A program made the translations under genes and the position numbers. Positions 1 through 8,528 of a stretch of 64,000 bases of DNA are shown here, piece after piece. The stretch's first letter is position 1. The number at the start of each line of letters is the position of its first letter. Under the pieces are notes generated by a model, which worked only from the letters and a program-made list of their open reading frames with translations, was not told the DNA's origin and did no database searches. Location: the NCBI RefSeq assembly GCF_020520285.1, contig NZ_CP084742.1:5691501-5755500 (forward strand). The letters run 5' to 3'. The stretch comes from Pseudomonas sp. L5B5. Lineage in GTDB: Bacteria; Pseudomonadota; Gammaproteobacteria; Pseudomonadales; Pseudomonadaceae.

Positions 1-1009
1 GCTCCTGGCGGTTGCGCTGGCGGACCTTGCCCAGGCGCCAGCGCTGGTTGAGGAACAGCAGCAGGAACACCAGGGTCAGCCAGGCTCCGGCGGCGGCAAG
101 GCCCGCATTGCGTGTTTCCTCGAAGGCGCTGGGTGGCTTGCGCAGCAGGTGCAGGGTCCAGCCTTCGGCGCTGAGCGGCAGGGACTCCCAGAGGTAGCTG
201 GCAGCGTTTTCGTCGCTCTGGATGCGGATCAGGCGGCTGCTGTCGTCGATCTGTTGCAGGGTCGAGTGTTGCAGGGGCTCGAGCAACTGCTTGTCGTACT
301 GGCGGGTCAGGCGGATCTCTTCCAGGTCGTTGGCCGACAATGGCTGCAGGTGGCGATAGCGCCAGCCTGGCTGGTTGGCGATGAACACGATGCCGCGGGC
401 GTCGGTGACGAGCAAGGTATCGTTGCCCTGGCTCCACTCATGCTCCAGTTCGGGAAACTCCAGCTTGACCACCATGGCCCCGAGAAAGTCGTCGTTATCG
501 GCCTTGACCGCACTGGACAGGAAGTACCCGGGGATGCCGCTGGTCACGCCAATGGCATAGAAGCGTCCGCTGCCCTGGCTGCGCGTCTGCTTGAAGTAGG
601 GACGAAACCCGTAGTTGTGGCCGACGTAGCTGCTGGGCAGGCGCCAGTTGCTGGCGGCCACGGCCAGGCCGTCGTGGTCGAGCAGTTCCAGGGTCGAGGA
701 ACGGGCCGCACCGTTGATCTTCTCCAGCTTGCGGTTCAAGGCATCCTGGGTCTCTGTCGTCACCGGCCCCTGGAGCGCCGCCCGCAGTTCCGGGTCCAGC
801 GCCAGCACCGCCGGCAGCGCACGGTAACGTTCGATCAGGGTGTGCAGGGAATTGGCATACAGCCCCAGTTGCTCGTTGGCCCGCGCGGCCTCTTCCACCA
901 GGGTCTGGCGCTCGGCGTGGCGCATGGCCAGGCCGGCGCTGACAATGGTGCCAGCGAGAATCACCAGGATGTAGAACGTCAGGCGAAAGGGGCGTGAGAT
1001 CTGGGCCAT
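1..1009 (-). CDS. Sensor histidine kinase, N-terminal part (Cache sensor, DctB/MifS-like)
   Basis: Partial gene: it starts at the ATG complementary to 1007-1009 and runs off the left edge, giving about 336 residues and no kinase domain in view. Read on the minus strand it begins MAQISRPFRLTFYILVI, a first membrane helix (about residues 8-28). A periplasmic region of about 270 residues follows, with a double-Cache look (the stretch FRPYFKQTRSQGSGRFYAIG and the block GIPGYFLSSAV). A second helix, AGAWLTLVFLLLFL, lies near residue 315. This layout is that of DctB/MifS/AauS-type kinases, which sense C4-dicarboxylates or related organic acids. The neighbouring fumarase fits a dicarboxylate theme but proves nothing. 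The ligand and the partner regulator are not visible. Confidence 0.7.
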   Translation of the reverse strand, partial: MAQISRPFRLTFYILVILAGTIVSAGLAMRHAERQTLVEEAARANEQLGLYANSLHTLIERYRALPAVLALDPELRAALQGPVTTETQDALNRKLEKINGAARSSTLELLDHDGLAVAASNWRLPSSYVGHNYGFRPYFKQTRSQGSGRFYAIGVTSGIPGYFLSSAVKADNDDFLGAMVVKLEFPELEHEWSQGNDTLLVTDARGIVFIANQPGWRYRHLQPLSANDLEEIRLTRQYDKQLLEPLQHSTLQQIDDSSRLIRIQSDENAASYLWESLPLSAEGWTLHLLRKPPSAFEETRNAGLAAAGAWLTLVFLLLFLNQRWRLGKVRQRNRQE

Positions 1010-1101
1010 GGGTCGGGGCAGGCTGCAATGGGGGCGGGAACGATAGCATGAGCGCCGGGTGGAACGTTGATCGCGGACAGTGTCGGCAAAAGGCGCGGCA
1101 T

Positions 1102-1141
1102 AAAAAAAGCGGCGGGCCGTTGGGTCAACAGCGCCGCCGCT
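1102..1141 (-). terminator. Intrinsic terminator after fumarase
   Basis: A GC-rich hairpin (agcggcggg at 1108-1116 pairing with cgccgccgct at 1132-1141) is flanked on the plus strand by seven A residues. These become the U tract of the minus-strand transcript. It lies just past the fumarase stop. Confidence 0.75.
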
Positions 1142-1160
1142 CCAGCCAGGCAGGGAAGGC

Positions 1161-2684
1161 TTACTGCACTTCTACCGCCAGGCTGTCACTGATCTTCTTC
1201 TGCCAGATGGCGGGACCTGTGATGTGTACCGACTCGCCCTTGCTGTCGACAGCGACAGTGACTGGCATGTCCTTGACCTCGAACTCGTAGATCGCTTCCA
1301 TGCCCAGTTCGGCAAAGGCCAGGACCTCGGACTTCTTGATCGCCTGGGCCACCAGGTAGGCGGCGCCGCCGACGGCCATCAGGTACACGGCCTTGTTGTC
1401 CTTGATCGCGTCGATGGCGGTCGGGCCACGCTCGGACTTGCCGATCATGCCCAAGAGGCCGGTCTGCTCGAGGATCTGCCGGGTGAACTTGTCCATGCGG
1501 GTAGCGGTGGTCGGGCCGGCCGGGCCCACCACTTCGTCACCGACCGGATCAACCGGGCCGACGTAGTAGATGAAGCGGCCCTTGAGGTCCACCGGCAGCT
1601 GTTCGCCGCGGTTGAGCATCTCGACCATGCGCTTGTGCGCGGCGTCGCGGCCGGTGAGCATCTTGCCGTTGAGCAGGACGGTTTCGCCCGGCTTCCAGCT
1701 CTGCACGTCTTCTGGGGTCAGGGTGTCGAGGTTGACCCGACGGGCCGATGGACCGGCTTCCCAGACGATTTCCGGGTAGGCATCCAGGGGCGGCGCCTCC
1801 AGTGCGGCCGGACCCGAACCGTCGAGCACGAAGTGCGCATGACGGGTGGCGGCGCAGTTGGGGATCATGCACACCGGTAGGGAGGCGGCGTGAGTTGGGT
1901 AGTCCATGATCTTGACGTCGAGCACGGTGGTCAGGCCACCCAGGCCCTGGGCGCCGATGCCCAGCTGGTTGACCTTCTCGAACAGCTCCAGGCGCATCTC
2001 CTCGATGCGGTTCTGCGGGCCGCGGGCCTTGAGCTCATGGATGTCGATGGATTCCATCAACACTTCCTTGGCCATCACCGCGGCCTTCTCGGCGGTGCCG
2101 CCGATGCCGATGCCCAGCATGCCCGGTGGGCACCAGCCGGCGCCCATGGTCGGAACGGTCTTGAGGACCCAGTCGACGATCGAGTCGGACGGGTTGAGCA
2201 TGGCCATTTTCGACTTGTTTTCGGAGCCGCCACCCTTGGCCGCCACGTCCACTTCCACGGTGTTGCCGGGAACGATGGAGTAGTGGATCACTGCTGGGGT
2301 GTTGTCCTTGGTGTTCTTGCGAGCGCCGGCCGGGTCGGCCAGGATCGAAGCGCGCAGGACGTTCTCCGGCAGGTTGTAGGCGCGACGCACGCCTTCGTTG
2401 ATCATGTCGTCCAGGCCCATGGTGGCGCCGTCCCAACGCACGTCCATGCCCACGCGCACGAACACGGTGACGATGCCGGTGTCCTGGCAGATCGGCCGGT
2501 GGCCGGTGGCGCACATGCGCGAGTTGATCAGGATCTGCGCCATGGAGTCACGGGCTGCCGGCGATTCTTCGCGCAGGTAAGCCTCGTGCATCGCCTGGAT
2601 GAAGTCCACGGGGTGGTAGTAGGAAATGAACTGCAGGGCGTCGGCAACGCTCTGAATCAGGTCGTCTTGCTTGATCACGGTCAT
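1161..2684 (-). CDS. fumA: Fumarate hydratase, class I (iron-sulfur)
   Basis: Interconverts fumarate and malate in the TCA cycle, in the cytoplasm, using an oxygen-sensitive 4Fe-4S cluster. The 507-residue protein has both halves of class I fumarases in one chain (alpha domain then beta domain), the usual length for the FumA/FumB type. Cysteine-bearing motifs expected to hold the cluster are visible: PICQDTG near residue 66, GWCPPG, and CMIPNCAATRH. I chose the ATG at 2684 (MTVIKQDD) over the upstream in-frame ATG because aggag lies about 10 bases before it and homologues start there. It is transcribed alone, divergently from the diguanylate cyclase gene, and ends at a hairpin terminator. Confidence 0.95.
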   Translation of the reverse strand: MTVIKQDDLIQSVADALQFISYYHPVDFIQAMHEAYLREESPAARDSMAQILINSRMCATGHRPICQDTGIVTVFVRVGMDVRWDGATMGLDDMINEGVRRAYNLPENVLRASILADPAGARKNTKDNTPAVIHYSIVPGNTVEVDVAAKGGGSENKSKMAMLNPSDSIVDWVLKTVPTMGAGWCPPGMLGIGIGGTAEKAAVMAKEVLMESIDIHELKARGPQNRIEEMRLELFEKVNQLGIGAQGLGGLTTVLDVKIMDYPTHAASLPVCMIPNCAATRHAHFVLDGSGPAALEAPPLDAYPEIVWEAGPSARRVNLDTLTPEDVQSWKPGETVLLNGKMLTGRDAAHKRMVEMLNRGEQLPVDLKGRFIYYVGPVDPVGDEVVGPAGPTTATRMDKFTRQILEQTGLLGMIGKSERGPTAIDAIKDNKAVYLMAVGGAAYLVAQAIKKSEVLAFAELGMEAIYEFEVKDMPVTVAVDSKGESVHITGPAIWQKKISDSLAVEVQ

Positions 2685-3008
2685 GAGTCGCGCTCCTCTA
2701 AAAGACGGGAACATTCAATAAGGTGCCTGCGGCTTGGGTGCATCGGTCGGTCGCAAGCACCTTTACAAGGCACGCCGGGGCTGCTGGCGCGACGCTAAAA
2801 AGGCGCGGCAGTATACCGCGCCTGGGGGGCGGGTACACCCGCTTGGCAGGCAAACGAAAGTCGCCTATCGGGCGGGCACTGTTCTTGCCTACACCTTCGG
2901 CGACCGCTGGGAGGACAGCTCGAAATTTGGATAGTCATTTGCCAGGCGCAGCACTAAAGTGGCGAGTGGCCGGCAGAGTAGGAAACTCTTGAGCCTCTTT
3001 ATCTCAAG
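2685..3008. other. Intergenic region between divergent fumA and the cyclase gene
   Basis: About 324 bases without a gene. It must hold the promoters of both divergent genes. I cannot point to a convincing -35/-10 pair or operator. Confidence 0.5.
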
Positions 3009-4127
3009 GTGAGTCAACGATTGACCCATAAAGCCATCCAGAGCTTGTTATTCAAGCGCTTTACCATCGCTGCGGGCACCTACGGACTGATCCTGCTGCT
3101 GTTCTGGCTGGCCGTTCTCACGGGGCATTACCGTGCGTCCACCGCCAGTGCCTTGCTGGGCACGGCCCTGGTCATGGCCAGCCAGGGCGTGCTGTGCTGG
3201 ATGTTCCTCAGTGGGCGCAACCTGCGCCTGGCCGACCCCAGCCTGACAGAGGTCCAGGTGGTCCTGGGGATCGCCTGGCAGACTTGGTTGATCGCCTTGC
3301 TCGACCAGGCCCGGGGCTCCTTCCTGGTGTTCTATGTCCTGCCGTTGCTGTTCGGGCTGTTCCATTTGTCGCGCCGGGCCTACCTGCGTTGCTCGGCACT
3401 GATCTTCTTCTGTTTTGCCGGGGTCAATCTCTGGGATGGCTATCGTTTTGCCCTGGACGATCCGCAACTGGCGGCGCTGCAGGTCTGCGTGCTGCTGGTG
3501 CTGCTGGTGTGGCTGTGCCTGTATGCCGCCTATGTCCAGGCCTCGCGCTCACGCATGCGCCAGCGGCGGTTCGCCTTGCAGGCCCACCAGGACACGCTGC
3601 GCGGAATGATGCGCCAGCTCGAGGACCTGGTAGCCACCGACGAACTGACTGGCCTGTTCAACCGTCGACACTTCCTGCGCATCGCCAGTCGTGAATTGCA
3701 TGCCATGGATCAGGAGCAGGTGCATGGGCTGGCGCTGATCGACATGGATCATTTCAAGCGCATCAACGACCTTCATGGCCACGCCGCGGGCGACCAGGTG
3801 CTGCAGGCTTTTTCCGCGGTGGCCACGGCCTGCCTGAGGGATGGCGACGTGCTGGCGCGTTATGGCGGGGAAGAGTTCGTGGTGCTGCTACCCGAATGCG
3901 ATGCCGAACGCCTCACGTCTTGTTGTGAGCGCTTGCGCCTGGCCTTCACCCAGGTGCAACTGGTGGGGCTGGACATACCTGACCTGAGCCTGTCGGCCGG
4001 AATGACCCTGCTGCAGGCCGGCGACGACCTCGATAGTGCCCTGCAGCGCGCCGACCAGGCGCTGTACCGGGCCAAGCGCGATGGCCGCAATCGCTGCTGC
4101 GCAGCCTGGGAAACACTCGATGCCTGA
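3009..4127 (+). CDS. Membrane diguanylate cyclase (GGDEF), SadC-like
   Basis: Makes cyclic di-GMP from two GTP at the inner membrane, promoting attachment and matrix production. The 372-residue protein has about six membrane helices in residues 15-180, a short linker, and a C-terminal GGDEF domain. The active-site signature is GGEEF at residues 286-290. A complete RxxD inhibitory site (RDGD, 277-280) sits five residues before it, so product feedback inhibition is expected. It occupies the place next to fumarase held by sadC in P. aeruginosa, but is shorter than that protein (487 residues, from memory), so orthology is inferred mainly from position. It starts at a GTG with a weak ribosome site. 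Its stop overlaps the start of the next gene by 8 bases, suggesting coupled translation. Confidence 0.85.
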   Translation: MSQRLTHKAIQSLLFKRFTIAAGTYGLILLLFWLAVLTGHYRASTASALLGTALVMASQGVLCWMFLSGRNLRLADPSLTEVQVVLGIAWQTWLIALLDQARGSFLVFYVLPLLFGLFHLSRRAYLRCSALIFFCFAGVNLWDGYRFALDDPQLAALQVCVLLVLLVWLCLYAAYVQASRSRMRQRRFALQAHQDTLRGMMRQLEDLVATDELTGLFNRRHFLRIASRELHAMDQEQVHGLALIDMDHFKRINDLHGHAAGDQVLQAFSAVATACLRDGDVLARYGGEEFVVLLPECDAERLTSCCERLRLAFTQVQLVGLDIPDLSLSAGMTLLQAGDDLDSALQRADQALYRAKRDGRNRCCAAWETLDA

Positions 4128-5058
4128 GTTGACCGTGGGGGACCGGTGCTGGCCGGTGGCGCCTGGCAGCAACCTGCTGGATGCCCTGAACCAAGCCGGT
4201 GTTCGCGTGCCCTACAGCTGCCGGGCCGGCAGTTGCCATGCCTGCCTGGTGCACTGCGTCCAGGGCCTGCCCAACGACAGTCGGCCGGATGCCCTGGACC
4301 CTGAGCAGCGCCGCCTGGGCTGGCGCCTGGCCTGTCAGTGCCAGGTGGTCGAGGACCTGCAAGTGGAGACCTTCGACCCCATGCGAGATGGCTTGCCCGC
4401 CACCGTCATCGGGCTCGACTGGCTGTCTGCCACGGTCCTGCGCCTGCGCTTGCAGCCCGGGCGGCCGTTGCGCTACCAGGCCGGCCAGCACCTGGTGCTG
4501 TGGACCGCCAGCCAGGTCGCCCGGCCTTACTCCCTGGCCAGCCTGCCCGAGGAAGATCGCTTCCTGGAGTTCCACCTCGATTGCCGTTATCCGGGACAGT
4601 TCAGCGATGCGGCCCGCCAGTTGCGTCTGGGCGATCCGATGCGCCTGGGCGAGTTGCGTGGTGGTGCCCTGCATTACGATCCGGATTGGCAGCAGCGCCC
4701 GCTGTGGCTGCTGGCTGCGGGTACCGGGCTGGCGCCCTTGTTCGGTGTGCTGCGCGAAGCCCTGCGCCAGGATCACCAGGGCTCCATACGGGTCATTCAC
4801 GTGGCCCATGATGCGAGCGAGCACTACCTGGCCAAACCCCTGGAGGCACTGGCGGCCAATCGGCCCCAACTGACCGTGGAACTGCTGGAAGGGGCGCAGC
4901 TGGGCTCATTCCTGGCGCAATTGCGGCTTGTTTCCCGGCAAACCCAGGCCTTACTCTGCGGTCACCCCGACAGTGTCGAAGCGTTCTCCAGGCGCCTGTA
5001 CCTGGCGGGGTTGCCGCGCAATCAACTGCTGGCCGATGTGTTCCTGCCCCGTGGTTGA
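4120..5058 (+). CDS. 2Fe-2S ferredoxin / FAD-NAD(P)H reductase fusion
   Basis: Predicted to pass electrons from NAD(P)H through FAD to a plant-type 2Fe-2S cluster, like the reductase subunits of aromatic-ring oxygenases or CDP-6-deoxy-delta-3,4-glucoseen reductase. The 312 residues comprise an N-terminal ferredoxin domain with C34-x4-C39-x2-C42 and C72, an FAD-binding barrel carrying RPYSLAS, and an NAD-binding domain with GTGLAP. The start ATG at 4120 lies inside the end of the diguanylate cyclase gene (8-base overlap). The electron acceptor is unknown. The same pairing with a GGDEF gene and an enoyl-CoA hydratase is kept in P. aeruginosa. Confidence 0.85.
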   Translation: MPELTVGDRCWPVAPGSNLLDALNQAGVRVPYSCRAGSCHACLVHCVQGLPNDSRPDALDPEQRRLGWRLACQCQVVEDLQVETFDPMRDGLPATVIGLDWLSATVLRLRLQPGRPLRYQAGQHLVLWTASQVARPYSLASLPEEDRFLEFHLDCRYPGQFSDAARQLRLGDPMRLGELRGGALHYDPDWQQRPLWLLAAGTGLAPLFGVLREALRQDHQGSIRVIHVAHDASEHYLAKPLEALAANRPQLTVELLEGAQLGSFLAQLRLVSRQTQALLCGHPDSVEAFSRRLYLAGLPRNQLLADVFLPRG

Positions 5059-5086
5059 GTGCTGATTCCTCCAGAGCGAGATCCCC

Positions 5087-5836
5087 ATGACCGATGCCAT
5101 CGAGCTGCAACGCGAGGGTGGGCTGCTGACCTTGCGCCTGAACCGCCCCGACAAGAAAAATGCCCTGACCCGTGAGATGTACAGCTTCCTGGCACGGACT
5201 CTGGTCGAGGCCGATGCCGATCCCGAGATCAACGCCTTGCTGATCTGCGGGAGCAGCGAATGTTTCACCGCCGGTAACGACATCGCCGACTTTCTCCAAC
5301 AACCGCCCAGCGACCTGGAAAGCCCGGTGTTCCACTTCATGCGCAGCCTGCTGGAGTGCCGCAAGCCTGTGGTGGCAGCGGTCGCGGGCCCGGCGGTGGG
5401 TATCGGCACCACCTTGCTGCTGCACTGTGATCTGGTCTATGTCAGCCGTGATGCACGCCTGCGCATGCCGTTCGTCAATCTTGGGCTGTGTCCGGAGTTC
5501 GGTTCGAGCCTGATCCTGCCGCGCCTGCTTGGCCAGGCCAGGGCTGCCGAGTTGCTGTTGCTGGGCGAGGGTTTTTCCGGTGAGCAAGCGGCCGCCTGGA
5601 GCATTGCCACCGCAGCCCTGGAGAATGGCGCGCAAACCCTGGCCAAGGCCCGGGAGGCAGCGCTGCGTTTCAGCCAGCTGGCGCCCCAGGCGGTGCAGAT
5701 CAGCAAGCAGTTGATGAAGGCTCCGGACCGTGAACGGCTGCGCCAGGTCATAGAAGAAGAGGGGACTCTGTTCACTCAGCGCCTGCGTTCACCGGAAGCG
5801 ATTGCCGCGCTGTCGGGATTCCTCTCCAGAGGCTGA
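5087..5836 (+). CDS. Enoyl-CoA hydratase/isomerase family protein
   Basis: Crotonase-fold enzyme of 249 residues acting on an acyl-CoA in the cytoplasm. The oxyanion-hole regions (FTAGNDIADF near 60-69 and GPAVGIGT near 101-108) are present. The two glutamates typical of true hydratases are missing: the equivalent positions read T109 and F129. Instead there is E137 in LGLCPEFGS, the place of the single catalytic glutamate in delta3,delta2-enoyl-CoA isomerases of the PECI type. An isomerase role therefore seems more likely than hydration. It follows the ferredoxin reductase gene by 28 bases and is probably cotranscribed with it. Confidence 0.85.
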   Translation: MTDAIELQREGGLLTLRLNRPDKKNALTREMYSFLARTLVEADADPEINALLICGSSECFTAGNDIADFLQQPPSDLESPVFHFMRSLLECRKPVVAAVAGPAVGIGTTLLLHCDLVYVSRDARLRMPFVNLGLCPEFGSSLILPRLLGQARAAELLLLGEGFSGEQAAAWSIATAALENGAQTLAKAREAALRFSQLAPQAVQISKQLMKAPDRERLRQVIEEEGTLFTQRLRSPEAIAALSGFLSRG

Positions 5837-5875
5837 TGCTCCCGGAGCCTGTTCCACAAGGACCCAGCGGACATG

Positions 5876-5907
5876 AAAAAGCCCCGGCGTCTTCACACCG
5901 GGGCTTT
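5876..5907. terminator. Bidirectional terminator
   Basis: Inverted repeat aagccccgg / ccggggctt flanked by A and T runs, placed between the convergent crotonase and pyruvate kinase genes. It can serve both. Confidence 0.85.
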
Positions 5908-5927
5908 TGCGTTGCACGTAGCCGGCT

Positions 5928-7379
5928 TCAGACTACCGGGTCGCCCACGTGCAGGATCTTCATGCCGTTGGTGCCACCGATGGTGTGGTAGCTGTCACCC
6001 TTGGTCAGGATCACCCAATCGCCTTTTTCCACGACGCCGCGCTTGAGCAACTCATCGATGGCTGCCTGGCTGACCTGCTCCGGCGGCAGGGACGCCGGGT
6101 CGAACGGCACGGTGTAGACGCCACGGAACATGGCGGCCCGGGCTTGGGTCTCGCGGTGCGGGGAGTAGGCGTAGATCGGTACCGAAGAACGGATCCGCGA
6201 CATGATCAGCGGGGTATAGCCGCTCTCGGTCAGGGCGATGATCGCCTTCACGCCCGGGAAGTGGTTGGCGGTGTACATGGCTGCGAGGGCGATGCTCTGG
6301 TCGCAGCTTTCGAACACCTGGCCCATGCGGTGGCTGGACGTCTTGCTGGTCGGGTGCTTTTCCGCACCGACGCAGACTCGCGCCATGGCCTGGACCGCTT
6401 CGAGCGGATAGGCGCCCGCAGCGCTTTCTGCCGAGAGCATGACCGCGTCGGTGTAGTCGAGCACGGCGTTGGCCACGTCGGACACTTCGGCACGAGTCGG
6501 CATCGGGTTCTGGATCATCGACTCCATCATCTGGGTCGCCACGATCACTGCCTTGTTGTGGCGGCGGGCGTGCAGGATGATCTTCTTCTGGATACCCACC
6601 AGCTCGGCATCGCCGATTTCCACGCCCAGGTCGCCACGGGCCACCATCACGGCGTCACTGGCCTTGATCAGGCCATCGAGGGTCTCGTCGTCGGCGACCG
6701 CTTCGGCGCGTTCGATCTTGGCCACCAGCCAGGCGGTGCCGCCGGACTCGTCACGCAGCTTGCGGGCGTATTCCATGTCGGCGGCGTCGCGAGGGAAGGA
6801 CACGGCCAGGTAATCGACTTCCATCTCGGCTGCGAGCTTGATGTCGGCCTTGTCTTTCTCGGTCAGGGCCGGAGCGGTCAGGCCGCCGCCGCGACGGTTG
6901 ATGCCCTTGTGGTCCGACAGCGGGCCACCGACGGTCACCACGCAATGCAGTTCGGTGGCGGTGGCGGTTTCCACGCGCATCACCACGCGGCCGTCGTCGA
7001 GCAGCAGCTCGTCACCGACGCCGCAGTCCTTGACCAGGTCCGGATAGTCGATGCCGACGATGTCCTGGGAACCTTCGGTCAGCGAGTGGCTGGTGGAGAA
7101 AGTGAACTTGTCACCGATCTTCAATTCGATGCGCTTGTTGGCGAACTTGGCGATGCGGATCTTCGGGCCTTGCAGGTCCCCCAGGATCGCGACGAACCGT
7201 CCATGCTTGGCGGCCAGGTCGCGAACCAGTTTGGCGCGGGCCTTGTGCTCGGCCGGAGTGCCGTGGGAGAAGTTCAGACGGGCGACATCCACGCCAGCGA
7301 GAATCAGTTGTTCGAGAACTTCCGGCGAGTTACTGGCCGGGCCAAGGGTGGCAACGATTTTGGTACGACGAACGGACAT
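5928..7379 (-). CDS. pykA: Pyruvate kinase
   Basis: Transfers phosphate from phosphoenolpyruvate to ADP in the last step of glycolysis. The 483-residue chain has the canonical N-terminal RRTKIVATLGPAS, the substrate loop LNFSHG, the catalytic-lysine region AKIERAEA, and the Mg-binding MVARGDLGVE. ATQMMESM follows. The C-terminal domain ends with the usual GGTNGMKILHVG. The length and motifs fit the PykA type of Pseudomonas. It is transcribed divergently from the small lipoprotein gene and ends at the shared hairpin. Confidence 0.96.
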   Translation of the reverse strand: MSVRRTKIVATLGPASNSPEVLEQLILAGVDVARLNFSHGTPAEHKARAKLVRDLAAKHGRFVAILGDLQGPKIRIAKFANKRIELKIGDKFTFSTSHSLTEGSQDIVGIDYPDLVKDCGVGDELLLDDGRVVMRVETATATELHCVVTVGGPLSDHKGINRRGGGLTAPALTEKDKADIKLAAEMEVDYLAVSFPRDAADMEYARKLRDESGGTAWLVAKIERAEAVADDETLDGLIKASDAVMVARGDLGVEIGDAELVGIQKKIILHARRHNKAVIVATQMMESMIQNPMPTRAEVSDVANAVLDYTDAVMLSAESAAGAYPLEAVQAMARVCVGAEKHPTSKTSSHRMGQVFESCDQSIALAAMYTANHFPGVKAIIALTESGYTPLIMSRIRSSVPIYAYSPHRETQARAAMFRGVYTVPFDPASLPPEQVSQAAIDELLKRGVVEKGDWVILTKGDSYHTIGGTNGMKILHVGDPVV

Positions 7380-7536
7380 GCACGGACTCCTGAATTCAAG
7401 CGCAACGAGAGGCTACTATGCTCCGCAGCTGTAGTCATTGTTCGTTTGCACTACTTATTGCTTTGTTTGTTTGCAGCAACAACCTTGAAGATTTTCGCCA
7501 ATGAGTCGATACACTGCACAAGACAGGAGATACCCC

Positions 7537-7911
7537 ATGCGATTCGTACTCATTGCTGCCCTGGCCGTCAGTGTTGTCGGCTGTACCCGCTGGTCGATGG
7601 ACCACCATCTGAACAATGCCTACCGCGCCTATGATGCCGGGAGCTGCGAAAGGGTGATGCTCGAGTTGAGCCAGGTCGACCGCACCAGCCGCTCGCGGCG
7701 TTATGTCCAGCCGGAAGTGTCGATGCTGCGTGGCCAGTGCCTGGAGCGCCAGAAGCTGTTCGTCGATGCCGCGCAGACCTACCAGTTCATCATCACCCAG
7801 TACCCCACCAGCGAATATGCCTATCGCGCCCGGGCGCGGCTGGACACCTTGCAGCAACTGGGACACTACCCGTCCAACGGCGGCGCCCAGGTTCGTCGCA
7901 CAGCCTTGTGA
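7537..7911 (+). CDS. Small lipoprotein with a TPR-like repeat
   Basis: A 124-residue protein starting at the ATG at 7537 (caggag lies 10 bases upstream), not at the earlier in-frame ATG. Residues 1-16 form a lipoprotein signal ending in the lipobox VVGC, so the mature protein is lipid-anchored at C16. The rest is helical with a tetratricopeptide-like pattern (YRAYDAGSCERVMLELSQVD, then AQTYQFIITQYPTSEYAYRA). TPR lipoproteins usually scaffold envelope complexes. The partner is unknown. Confidence 0.75.
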   Translation: MRFVLIAALAVSVVGCTRWSMDHHLNNAYRAYDAGSCERVMLELSQVDRTSRSRRYVQPEVSMLRGQCLERQKLFVDAAQTYQFIITQYPTSEYAYRARARLDTLQQLGHYPSNGGAQVRRTAL

Positions 7912-8120
7912 TATTCATCCGGGGGCATTGCCATCGCCCCGGGTGCTTGAGCTAACATTTGTAAACGTGGTCCTGTAGACGTAGCTCGGCAGGCGCAGTT
8001 CGAACGCTGTCCCGGTCTTGCCCGGGGCAGGGGCTCTGGAGCCCTTCTGGCGACATTCCTCGCCTGCCTGATCAGGAGAGCGAGCCACTACGGGGCCCGT
8101 TTCGAAGCACTAGTGCGGTC

Positions 8121-8513
8121 ATGCTTAATGACCTTTCCATAGCGATATCCAGCATGTTCACGGAACGTCGGATCGAACGGCACCAGCTGCCGTCTTTTTT
8201 GAAAGTCTTCAACCGGTTCACCGACCAGCCCGTCGGTTTTCTGGGCAATCTCTCGGCCGACGGACTGATGCTGATCAGCCAGTTGCCGATGCTGGTCGGT
8301 GCCGTGTTCGAGCTGCGGGTAAAGATTCCCGCCGGTGACGGCCAGGTGCAGCTGGTGGATTTCAGTGCACGCTGCCTGTGGTGTCACGAAGACCTTACAC
8401 CACGCCACTATGACAGTGGCTTCAGCCTGCAACGCTCCTCGCCGGAGCTGGCCGAGCTGGAACAGGCGCTGCGTCATTACTTCAGCTTCCACCCATTGCA
8501 GGCGTCGGCCTGA
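8121..8513 (+). CDS. PilZ-like domain protein
   Basis: 130-residue cytoplasmic protein resembling PilZ c-di-GMP receptors. It has an RRIERHQLP segment (RxxxR-like) near residues 16-24 and NLSADGLML near 50, where the usual DxSxxG has N in place of D. The ligand site is thus slightly degenerate, and binding of c-di-GMP is only an inference. The start is uncertain: no good ribosome site precedes 8121, and the ATG at 8154 is an alternative giving 119 residues. A diguanylate cyclase gene lies 4 kb upstream. Confidence 0.6.
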   Translation: MLNDLSIAISSMFTERRIERHQLPSFLKVFNRFTDQPVGFLGNLSADGLMLISQLPMLVGAVFELRVKIPAGDGQVQLVDFSARCLWCHEDLTPRHYDSGFSLQRSSPELAELEQALRHYFSFHPLQASA

Positions 8514-8528
8514 TCCGCAGGGCAGCCG

